This document shows positions 1 to 6,509 of a DNA stretch of 9,449 bases, in pieces. Source of the DNA: Legionellaceae bacterium (GTDB taxonomy: Bacteria > Pseudomonadota > Gammaproteobacteria > Legionellales > Legionellaceae); assembly GCA_947505025.1 (NCBI GenBank), contig CANNIJ010000062.1, positions 1 to 9,449 on the forward strand, in the 5' to 3' direction. Both the position numbers and the translations under genes were made by a program. Position 1 is the first letter of the stretch; each line of letters opens with the position of its first letter. Below the pieces are notes generated by a model. The model had not been told where the DNA came from, made no database searches, and saw only the letters and a program-made list of their open reading frames with translations.

Positions 1-291
1 TAAACGGTGACAAATCCCGTGAAAGGTACCAACCCAAAGTCCATTTAAAGTACCATTTTGCATTTTTTGCAAACGTGATTTCATTTCGAGCGCGGCTTTA
101 TTGGTAAATGTAACTGCCAGTAAAGCGTGCGCTGGTAATTGCATATTCGACATTAAAAAAGCCATTCGACTGACAAGCACACGTGTTTTACCGCTGCCAG
201 CACCGGCCAAAACTAAATGATTACCTAAAGGAGAAACAACAACATCATGTTGTTGGGTATTGAGTTCGTTTAACCAAGCAGGCTTTGTCAT
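1..291 (-). CDS. uvrD: DNA helicase II UvrD, N-terminal part (runs off the left edge)
   Basis: This is the start of a superfamily 1 (UvrD/Rep) 3'-5' DNA helicase, which unwinds DNA in nucleotide excision and mismatch repair. I translated 97 codons from the ATG at 291-289 to the window edge and found no stop. Visible motifs are the Q-motif glutamine near residue 14, Walker A AGAGSGKT at 29-36, motif Ia AVTFTNKAALEM at 59-70 and motif Ib VGTFHGICHRL at 87-97. The order and spacing match the first hundred residues of E. coli UvrD as I recall it, more closely than Rep or PcrA. An AGGAA ribosome binding site lies at 300-296, four bases from the ATG. The gene is divergent from ttcA. The remaining roughly 600 residues lie outside the window, so intactness cannot be judged. 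Confidence 0.93.
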   Translation of the reverse strand, partial: MTKPAWLNELNTQQHDVVVSPLGNHLVLAGAGSGKTRVLVSRMAFLMSNMQLPAHALLAVTFTNKAALEMKSRLQKMQNGTLNGLWVGTFHGICHRL

Positions 292-330
292 GAATTTCCT
301 GTAAAATAAACCCTTAGATTGAACGCGCAT

Positions 331-359
331 ACATTGCAATAAAAGATAATAAAAGTCAA
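331..359 (-). promoter_or_regulatory. possible uvrD promoter
   Basis: On the minus strand a TTGACT hexamer (359-354) matches five of six bases of the sigma-70 -35 consensus. The -10 region 17 bases further on is poor (CAATGT, 336-331). It lies about 40 bases upstream of the uvrD start codon. The call rests mainly on the -35 box and on position. Confidence 0.3.
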
Positions 360-423
360 ATAATCCTATAGTTGTGTGCCAGAAAAATTTCGCGAGGCAT
401 CAGATTCGTTAATCTTTCCAGAT

Positions 424-472
424 GTACTAAAGTACGTGATAGATTTTTTTGTCATGTACACAGTACAACTGT
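424..472. promoter_or_regulatory. cluster of short GTAC-centred palindromes in the uvrD/ttcA intergenic region
   Basis: Three short inverted repeats lie within 49 bases. GTACT-AA-AGTAC is at 424-435, TGTAC-ACA-GTACA at 455-467, and ACAGT-ACA-ACTGT at 460-472 overlaps the second. The core GTAC occurs four times. The cluster sits between divergent promoters, just upstream of a consensus -10 box, where an operator would be expected. I do not recognise the motif as the site of a known regulator, and chance is possible in AT-rich DNA. Confidence 0.35.
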
Positions 473-504
473 ATCCATTAGTCGACGTTGAATCAGTAAT
501 CGCG

Positions 505-510
505 TATAAT
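505..510 (+). promoter_or_regulatory. candidate -10 box for the ttcA operon
   Basis: A perfect TATAAT hexamer lies about 75 bases upstream of the ttcA start, implying a 5' leader of roughly 70 bases. No good -35 hexamer is found 16-18 bases upstream (the 17-base position reads TCGACG), and there is no extended -10 TG. If this is a promoter, it may need an activator or be weak. The GTAC palindromes just upstream are a candidate activator site. Confidence 0.4.
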
Positions 511-585
511 ACATCCCATACATTTAAATGTTGTATATATCTTGTTATGTGTAATTATGATCTGTAATTTTTAGAAGGTATCTGT

Positions 586-1386
586 ATGACTGCATCTGCG
601 TTGGCCACTGAAAAAAAATTACTGCATTATCTGGGCAAAGGTATTGCGGATTTCAATATGATTCAGGCTGGTGATCGGATCATGGTTTGCTTGTCTGGAG
701 GCAAAGATTCTTTTACATTGTTGACACTTTTGTCATTACTCAAGCGTCGATCACATGTACAATTCGATATTTTTGCATTTACCCTGGATCAGGCTCAGCC
801 CGGATGGAATGATCTGGCGTTGCGCGAATGGCTCACCCTGCGCGCGATTCCTTATGAGATTCTCAAGCGCGACACCTACAGTATTGTCAAAGAAAAAATT
901 CCTGAAGGACAAACCTATTGCAGTTTATGTTCGCGTTTGCGTCGAGGTATAATTTATCGCTATGCAGAAACTCATGGTTACACTAAAATTGCCTTAGGTC
1001 ATCATCGTGATGATTTAATCCGCACTTTAATGATGTCTATTTGCTATAACGGTGATTTGCGATCCATGCCGCCGAAGTTATTAAGTGACAACAAAAAACA
1101 CATAGTTATACGACCAATGTGTTATATACAGGAGCGTGATATTATTGCATATGCGCAAGAACAAAACTTTCCTATTATTCCTTGTACCCTGTGTGGATCA
1201 CAAGAAAATTTAGCACGTAAACGAATTGGTAAATTAATCGAGCAGTTGGCTGCTGAGAATCCTAAGGTGCCGAGTAATATGTTACATGCATTGCAAAGCA
1301 TCAAACCCAGCCAGCTGATGGATCAATCCTTGTGGAACTTTAGAGCTTTGGAGGAGCACGTGATTAGCAGCAAGGCTGAAGTATGA
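586..1386 (+). CDS. ttcA: tRNA 2-thiocytidine(32) biosynthesis protein TtcA
   Basis: TtcA is a cytoplasmic ATP-dependent, iron-sulfur-dependent enzyme that thiolates cytidine 32 in the anticodon loop of certain tRNAs. The 266-residue product has the PP-loop SGGKDS at 37-42, which binds and adenylates. It also has the cluster-coordinating CSLC pair (C112, C115) in KIPEGQTYCSLCSRLRRG, the GHHRDD motif at 138-143, the MPPKLLSD / HIVIRP stretch at 161-177, and the third cysteine region PCTLCGSQ (C200, C203). These match E. coli TtcA (311 residues) nearly block for block; the protein here is shorter at both ends. The start is supported by AGAAGG at 573-578, seven bases before the ATG. The stop overlaps the start of the next gene (ATGA), which suggests translational coupling with the transporter gene. 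Confidence 0.96.
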   Translation: MTASALATEKKLLHYLGKGIADFNMIQAGDRIMVCLSGGKDSFTLLTLLSLLKRRSHVQFDIFAFTLDQAQPGWNDLALREWLTLRAIPYEILKRDTYSIVKEKIPEGQTYCSLCSRLRRGIIYRYAETHGYTKIALGHHRDDLIRTLMMSICYNGDLRSMPPKLLSDNKKHIVIRPMCYIQERDIIAYAQEQNFPIIPCTLCGSQENLARKRIGKLIEQLAAENPKVPSNMLHALQSIKPSQLMDQSLWNFRALEEHVISSKAEV

Positions 1387-3686
1387 TGAATATTTCCTGG
1401 CGCCTGTATCTCAGGCAGTTGCGTGTTTATCGAAAACGTAGCTTGGGTTTTGACTTGGTTTCTGCATTGATTGTGTTCTTAGTGGCTATGCCGCTGTGCT
1501 TAGGGATTGCACTTGCATCTGGTGCGCCATTGTTCTCTGGGATTATAAGCGGTATTGTCGGTGGGATTGTCGTTGGTATTTTCAGTTCTTCGAATGTAAG
1601 TGTCAGTGGTCCGGCTGCAGGTATGGCCGCCATTGTGTTAGCGGCAATTGCACAGCTGGGTAGTTTTGATTTTTTCTTGGTAGCATTGATATTAGCCGGC
1701 ATTATTCAGTTACTCCTGGGAGTAATGCGAGCGGGTTTTATTGCAGACTATATCCCATCTAATGTATTACAGGGATTGTTATGCGCTGTAGGTGTCTTGC
1801 TGATTGTTAAACAGTTACCGTTGGCATTTACACTATCGCATACTGCATCAGCACTCAAGGCACAGCTGCTAGACCTGTCCTACGGATTATCTCTAAAACC
1901 TTTGCATGATCTTTCTTTTCATATTAATAGTGGTGCGATGATTTTGTCTACATCATCTTTGATGATGTTAATTTACCTGGACTATACCCGTCTAAATTGG
2001 CTTAAAAAAATACCCGGTGCATTTATTGTGGTGATTTTTGGGATTTTGTTTAATGAATATTTTGTCCTGACACATTCATATTTAGCTCAAAATGGACCGC
2101 ATTTGGTTCATATTCCTAAACATGAAAATTTTGCAGCATTTTATGCGCAAATGGATCGTCCAGCATGGGCAGCTCTAGCGGAGCCTAATGTTTACGTTGT
2201 AGCATTAATTCTTGCTGTGGTTTCTTCGCTAGAAAACCTGCTCAATATTAAGGCCGGTGAGCGGCTGGATAAAAAAAGAGTTTATTGTTCTAAAGACCGG
2301 GAGTTAGTCGCACAAGGTATTGGTAATTTAACCGCAGGTTTTTTGGGTGGGATACCGATTACTTCGGTAATTGTACGCACCTCGGTGAATATTCAAACTG
2401 GTGCAAAAACCAAAATGTCTACAATACTGCATGGTGTATTCATTTTGTTGGCAGTGATGTTAGTGCCACATGCACTGAATAAAATCCCGCTATCATCTCT
2501 GGCGGCGATTTTAATTTATACTGGATACAAGCTAACAAATCCATCGATATACAGGAAGATTTATCGCCAGGGCCTGGATCGCTTTATTCCATTCATAGCC
2601 ACCATATTAAGTATTTTGTTATTAAATTTACTATTTGGGATTTTAATTGGATTATTAATTAGTTTGTTTTTTATTTTAAAATCCAATAGCCAAGTTAGAA
2701 TTGATTTAATTCAAGAAATTTATCCAAAAGGGATGATCAATCGCCTGGTACTACCACAACAAATTACATTTTTAAATAAAGCTTCTTTAATCGCAGAACT
2801 TAATGCTATACCCAAGAAATCTAAATTGATTATCGATGCACGGGATTGTGATTTTATTGATAAAGAAATCATTGAATTTATCAAAGAGTTTAAGAATGAT
2901 CATGCGCCGCACAAACAGATTTCATTGAATCTAATTGGCTTCAAGGATCAATATAAGATTCATAATTACATTGATTTTATTAATGTAACCACATACGACG
3001 TTCAGTCAACATTAACTCCACAGCAAGTTCTTAAAGTGTTAAAAGAAGGTAATAATCGTTTTTTAAATGATACTTGTATTCATCGCAGTTTAACTGCAGA
3101 TGTTAAAAATACAGCACACATGCAACACCCAATTGCGGTGGTTGTTGGCTGTATCGACTCCAGGGTTCCGGTGGAAACAGTGTTTGACATGACGTTTGGC
3201 GATTTATTTTGTATTCGTATTGCCGGTAATGTGGTTAATGATGACGTTTTAGCTAGTGCTGAATATGCCTGCCATGTGGTTGGTGCCAAATTAATTGTAG
3301 TTTTAGGCCATACGCACTGTGGAGCTATTCAAGCCGCGTGTAATGGGGTTAAGCAAGGACATATTACGACGCTTTTAGCCAAAATTGAACCAGCCATTGC
3401 CGCTGAAAATACTACGCTAGATCAACGTGATGGTCACAACCATGTTTTCGTTGATCATATCATGCGTTTAAATGTAGCAAATACCATGCAGCATATTTAC
3501 TCCGAGAGCCCTGTGTTACGAGAGATGATTCAAGCCGAAACTATAGGTATAGTTGGTGCTGTATATGATGTGAATAGCGGTAATGTGAATTTTAAGGATT
3601 TAAGTGATCAACTGTATGCTTTGGCACCAGGACTCAATGATCAGGTTGCGATTAAAAGCAGTAAAATTATTAATGCAGAACTTTAA
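1383..3686 (+). CDS. SulP-family anion transporter fused to STAS and beta-carbonic anhydrase domains
   Basis: This is a 767-residue three-part inner-membrane protein. Residues about 20-433 form a SulP (SLC26-like) transporter with many hydrophobic segments, the motif SGPAAGMAAIV near 76-85, SSLENLLNIKAG at 281-292 and GGIPITSVIVRTSVNIQTGAKTKMS at 322-346. Residues about 437-540 read as a STAS domain (core LIIDARDCDFIDKEIIEFI, 482-500). Residues about 546-740 are a beta-class carbonic anhydrase. Its zinc ligands are C590, H643 and C646 (GHTHCG), and the catalytic dyad is D592/R594 (GCIDSRV). All are present, so the enzyme is predicted to be active. By analogy with known SulP-carbonic anhydrase fusions, the likely job is bicarbonate (or another anion) transport coupled to CO2/HCO3- interconversion at the inner membrane face; the substrate cannot be read from sequence. 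The start overlaps the ttcA stop, with AAGG at 1372-1375. A second in-frame ATG follows at 1386. Confidence 0.93.
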   Translation: MMNISWRLYLRQLRVYRKRSLGFDLVSALIVFLVAMPLCLGIALASGAPLFSGIISGIVGGIVVGIFSSSNVSVSGPAAGMAAIVLAAIAQLGSFDFFLVALILAGIIQLLLGVMRAGFIADYIPSNVLQGLLCAVGVLLIVKQLPLAFTLSHTASALKAQLLDLSYGLSLKPLHDLSFHINSGAMILSTSSLMMLIYLDYTRLNWLKKIPGAFIVVIFGILFNEYFVLTHSYLAQNGPHLVHIPKHENFAAFYAQMDRPAWAALAEPNVYVVALILAVVSSLENLLNIKAGERLDKKRVYCSKDRELVAQGIGNLTAGFLGGIPITSVIVRTSVNIQTGAKTKMSTILHGVFILLAVMLVPHALNKIPLSSLAAILIYTGYKLTNPSIYRKIYRQGLDRFIPFIATILSILLLNLLFGILIGLLISLFFILKSNSQVRIDLIQEIYPKGMINRLVLPQQITFLNKASLIAELNAIPKKSKLIIDARDCDFIDKEIIEFIKEFKNDHAPHKQISLNLIGFKDQYKIHNYIDFINVTTYDVQSTLTPQQVLKVLKEGNNRFLNDTCIHRSLTADVKNTAHMQHPIAVVVGCIDSRVPVETVFDMTFGDLFCIRIAGNVVNDDVLASAEYACHVVGAKLIVVLGHTHCGAIQAACNGVKQGHITTLLAKIEPAIAAENTTLDQRDGHNHVFVDHIMRLNVANTMQHIYSESPVLREMIQAETIGIVGAVYDVNSGNVNFKDLSDQLYALAPGLNDQVAIKSSKIINAEL

Positions 3687-3689
3687 GGA
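3685..3689 (+). promoter_or_regulatory. ribosome binding site supporting a GTG start for proS
   Basis: AAGGA lies six bases before the GTG at 3696 and begins inside the TAA stop of the transporter gene. It fixes the non-ATG start, which also gives the expected family N-terminus (M-R-x-S). The arrangement implies proS is translated from the same transcript as the transporter gene. Confidence 0.75.
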
Positions 3690-3695
3690 TTAGCT

Positions 3696-5390
3696 GTGCG
3701 TGCTTCAGAAAATTATCTTCCTACTTTAAAAGAAACACCACATGATGCTGAAATAGTCTCACATCAGCTGATGTTACGCGCAGGCTTAATCCGTAAATTA
3801 GGCTCTGGTTTATATACATGGTTGCCGCTGGGTTTAAAGATTTTGCGTAAAGTTGAGCATTTAGTTAGATCTGAAATGCAGAGTGCTGGCGCATTAGAAA
3901 TTTTAATGCCCGCGGTTCAACCCGCCGAACTTTGGCAAGAAACAGGGCGTTGGGAGACTTTTGGTGGCCAATTATTGACAATGAAGGACAGTCAAGGACG
4001 AGATTATTGTTTTGGTCCAACGCATGAGGAAGTAGTAACTGATTTAATTCGTCAAGATATAAGATCATATAAACAATTACCCGTGACTGTATATCAAATT
4101 CAAACTAAATTTCGTGATGAAATTCGTCCACGTTTTGGCGTAATGCGTGCACGTGAGTTTTTAATGAAAGATGCATATTCATTTCATTTAACTCAAGATA
4201 GCCTGGAAGCAACCTATGCGCGGATGCATACAGCTTACAGCAGCTTATTCCAGCGTTTGGGGCTTAATTTTCGTGCGGTTGAAGCCGACACTGGAGCTAT
4301 AGGCGGTGCTGTATCACATGAGTTTCAAGTTCTTGCAGATGCTGGTGAGGATATTATTGCATATAGTAATGGCAGTAATTACGCAGCAAATATAGAGCAA
4401 GCGACAAGTTTGTGTGTTACGCCAGCTGCGTTGACTGTAGCACTACCGATGATTAGTACATCGACCCCGGGTAAAAAAACCATAGATGAGGTATCAGAAT
4501 TCTTAAATATTGATCCAGCTTTAACTATCAAAACATTAATTGTTGCAGGCAAGGATAATTCTTGGGTTGCGATTCATTTGCGTGGTGACGATCAATTAAA
4601 TCCGGTTAAAGCCGGCAAACATCCTTTAGTCCAAGCGCCCATTTGTTTTGCGGATGATAGCGTGCTTGAGTCTTTGCATTTACACAAAGGTTTTATTGGT
4701 CCAGTGGAGTTAAAACTACTAAATCTAGTCGATTTTGCAGCGCGCGCTCTGCCAGAATTTGTCTGCGGAGCGAATCAGCATGACGCTCATTATCAGCATG
4801 CAGCATGGATCCGTGACGCAAAATGTGACGATGTATTTGATTTTCGCACGGTAAAGTCTGGGGATCTCAGCCCCGACGGCCATGGTTCATTAGAACTTTG
4901 TCGAGGGATTGAAGTTGGGCATATTTTCCAGTTGGGTGAAAAATACGCTGATGCGATGCATACAGCTGTTTTGAATGAGCAGGGTAAATTAGAAACTTTG
5001 CGGATGGGATGTTATGGTTTAGGAATTAGTCGGATTGTTGCGGCGGCAATTGAACAAAATCATGATGAGCGAGGGATATGTTGGCCGGCTGCGATGGCAC
5101 CATTTAAATGGGTAATTATACCCATAAATGCAAATCGTTGCGTTGAAGTACAGCAAGCAGCCGAGCGCCTGTACCTACAGATGTTAGAAAATGACCAAGA
5201 AGTTTTATTAGAAGATCGCAATGAACGCCCCGGAGTTTTGTTTGCGGATCATGATTTAATTGGGATCCCCCATCGGATCGTGATTAGTGAACGTCACTTA
5301 AACGCTGGGGTTGTTGAATACAAATCACGAGTCTCGGGTGAAGTTCAACACATTGCTTTGGATGTACTGTGGGATTTCATTACACATTAA
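3696..5390 (+). CDS. proS: prolyl-tRNA synthetase (bacterial type, with editing domain)
   Basis: ProS charges tRNA-Pro with proline in the cytoplasm. The 564-residue product is close to the 572 residues of E. coli ProS and is colinear with it. The N-terminus MRASENYLPTLKETPHDAE is typical. Class II motif 1 lies around residues 25-46 (LMLRAGLIRKLGSGLYTWLP), motif 2 at 137-155 (TKFRDEIRPRFGVMRAREF) and motif 3 at 438-454 (GCYGLGISRIVAAAIEQ). Between motifs 2 and 3, about 224-408 is the insertion (INS) domain that hydrolyses Ala-tRNA-Pro. It keeps the lysine of IKTL (K279) and the histidine after GAN (H365). Residues about 470-564 are the anticodon-binding domain (RPGVLFADHDLIGIP). The start is GTG, nine bases after the upstream stop. 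It is the last gene of the ttcA unit and is followed directly by a terminator. I see no internal damage. Confidence 0.97.
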   Translation: MRASENYLPTLKETPHDAEIVSHQLMLRAGLIRKLGSGLYTWLPLGLKILRKVEHLVRSEMQSAGALEILMPAVQPAELWQETGRWETFGGQLLTMKDSQGRDYCFGPTHEEVVTDLIRQDIRSYKQLPVTVYQIQTKFRDEIRPRFGVMRAREFLMKDAYSFHLTQDSLEATYARMHTAYSSLFQRLGLNFRAVEADTGAIGGAVSHEFQVLADAGEDIIAYSNGSNYAANIEQATSLCVTPAALTVALPMISTSTPGKKTIDEVSEFLNIDPALTIKTLIVAGKDNSWVAIHLRGDDQLNPVKAGKHPLVQAPICFADDSVLESLHLHKGFIGPVELKLLNLVDFAARALPEFVCGANQHDAHYQHAAWIRDAKCDDVFDFRTVKSGDLSPDGHGSLELCRGIEVGHIFQLGEKYADAMHTAVLNEQGKLETLRMGCYGLGISRIVAAAIEQNHDERGICWPAAMAPFKWVIIPINANRCVEVQQAAERLYLQMLENDQEVLLEDRNERPGVLFADHDLIGIPHRIVISERHLNAGVVEYKSRVSGEVQHIALDVLWDFITH

Positions 5391-6265
5391 ACCACAGCTA
5401 GCATGTGGTTTTTTAGAGCATCATCCATGGGTGCATGGTAATTAACTGAGAGTCGTGTAAGCGGCAAACGAATTTCATTTTCAATTAAGCCCATGTGATG
5501 CAGTGCCCATTTTACTGGAATTGGATTGGTTTCAACGAACATTAATTTATGTAAAGGCATCAAGTTATTATTGTATTGTCTGGCTAATAGTTGGTTGCCA
5601 GACAATGCTGCATTACACATCGCCAACATTGCGTTTGGAGCCACATTAGCAGTAACCGAAATTACCCCTTTAGCGCCAGACAGCATCCAATCTACTGCGG
5701 TAGGATCGTCACCACTATAAACATCGATAGTATTGTTGGTTAGTTGTAACAGATCCGTTAAGCGTTGCATATCGCCAGTAGCATCCTTGATTCCTATAAT
5801 ATTAGAGAATACAGCTAAGCGAGCAACCGTTTCCGGCAGAAGATCGCAAGCAGTACGGCTGGGGACGTTGTATAGAATAATTGGTAAGTGCACAGCTTGG
5901 GCAAGACGTGCGTAATGTTCATACAATCCAGCTTGCGTGGGCTTGATGTATGCTGGAGTCATGACTAAGATTGCATCAGCTCCACAATGCATAGCATTTT
6001 CAGCGTATTTAATGCACAAACTGGTGGAATTTGCGTATGCTCCAGCGATTATCGGCACATGACCGCGTGCTAGTTTGACTACAGTTTTGATTGCCAAATC
6101 TTGTTCATCCAGGCTCAATGTACCAGCTTCGCCGGTAGTGCCTGCGACGACCAGCGCTTGAGTGCCTGCTTTTAAGTGTATATCAACTAAAGCTTCAAGA
6201 CGTGGAACATCAACACAATCATTTTTTAAAGGCGTAACCAAAGCTACCATGCTGCCATGAAACAT
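5387..6265 (-). CDS. dapA: 4-hydroxy-tetrahydrodipicolinate synthase (DapA)
   Basis: DapA condenses pyruvate with aspartate semialdehyde, the first committed step towards diaminopimelate and lysine. The 292 residues equal the E. coli length and are colinear with it. The catalytic set is complete: Schiff-base lysine K160 in GIKDATG, Y132 in LYNVPSRT, T43/T44 in GTTGE, Y106 and R137. By contrast, residues that form the lysine feedback site in E. coli appear changed: H53, H56 and E84 align with L52, Q55 and L83, while N80 is kept as N79. Feedback inhibition may therefore be weak or absent; this is inference. GGAGGA at 6274-6269 is a strong ribosome binding site but only three bases from the ATG. 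The start fits the family N-terminus (MFxGS). The gene converges on proS, with the stop codons overlapping. Confidence 0.96.
   Translation of the reverse strand: MFHGSMVALVTPLKNDCVDVPRLEALVDIHLKAGTQALVVAGTTGEAGTLSLDEQDLAIKTVVKLARGHVPIIAGAYANSTSLCIKYAENAMHCGADAILVMTPAYIKPTQAGLYEHYARLAQAVHLPIILYNVPSRTACDLLPETVARLAVFSNIIGIKDATGDMQRLTDLLQLTNNTIDVYSGDDPTAVDWMLSGAKGVISVTANVAPNAMLAMCNAALSGNQLLARQYNNNLMPLHKLMFVETNPIPVKWALHHMGLIENEIRLPLTRLSVNYHAPMDDALKNHMLAVV
5389..5414 (+). terminator. intrinsic terminator of the ttcA-proS unit, inside the 3' end of dapA
   Basis: An 8-bp perfect stem (AAACCACA, 5389-5396, with TGTGGTTT, 5404-5411) with a 7-base loop is followed by a T run ending at 5414. It begins within the proS stop codon. 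On the minus strand the same bases encode the last residues of DapA and its stop. There the tract after the hairpin is only TTT, so the terminator should act mainly on plus-strand transcripts. Confidence 0.8.
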
Positions 6266-6295
6266 ATATCCTCCGTATAGAAAACAGTATGTTTT

Positions 6296-6324
6296 ATCTT
6301 ACGCCGAGAATCTATTTAAGACAA
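6296..6324 (-). promoter_or_regulatory. candidate sigma-70 promoter of dapA
   Basis: On the minus strand TTGTCT (6324-6319) and TAAGAT (6301-6296) are separated by 17 bases. Each matches four of six consensus positions. The -10 box lies about 30 bases upstream of the dapA start codon, giving a short leader of about 25 bases. No operator or riboswitch fold is evident between it and the gene. Confidence 0.5.
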
Positions 6325-6460
6325 CCTACTGTAGTGGTGGGTGAGTGTAACTTTTATTGCAAAACAACTAATTCTTTTTTTCAGGGTAATTCAAAAAATT
6401 AGGTGCGGAATGAGGGGAATATGTAAAAATCTTTGGTCTTTTTCTCCTGTGGTAGCGCTT

Positions 6461-6502
6461 AAAACAATGGGCTTAATCTGCTCTGATAACAAGCAAGCCA
6501 TT
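6461..6502 (-). terminator. weak candidate terminator after the glycosyltransferase gene
   Basis: Reading the minus strand, AATGGCTT (6502-6495) can pair with AAGCCCATT (6474-6466) with one bulged base and a 20-base loop. It is followed by GTTTT. It lies just downstream of the glycosyltransferase stop. The large loop and short T run make this only a possibility. Confidence 0.28.
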
Positions 6503-6509
6503 TTATTAG

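Noticed and set aside
424..435. GTACTAAAGTAC as a TrpR-type operator
   Set aside because: Only the outer GTACT resembles the Trp operator half-site. The spacing and inner ACTAGT arms are missing, and the flanking genes have no link to tryptophan.
424..447. Hairpin GTACT-AA-AGTAC followed by a T run (ATAGATTTTTTT) as an intrinsic terminator
   Set aside because: A two-base centre cannot form a proper loop, the remaining stem is too short, and there is no upstream plus-strand gene to terminate.
376..567. Open frame of 63 codons on the plus strand in the uvrD/ttcA intergenic region
   Set aside because: It starts with GTG without a ribosome binding site, resembles no family I know, and overlaps the palindromes and -10 box. 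It is better explained as regulatory DNA that happens to lack stops.
1427..1702. Minus-strand open frame opposite the SulP membrane domain
   Set aside because: It is a proline/threonine-rich shadow of hydrophobic codons with no family resemblance and no start signals.
5526..5915. Two short plus-strand open frames opposite dapA
   Set aside because: Both lie wholly antisense to a complete and well-conserved dapA and have no supporting start signals.
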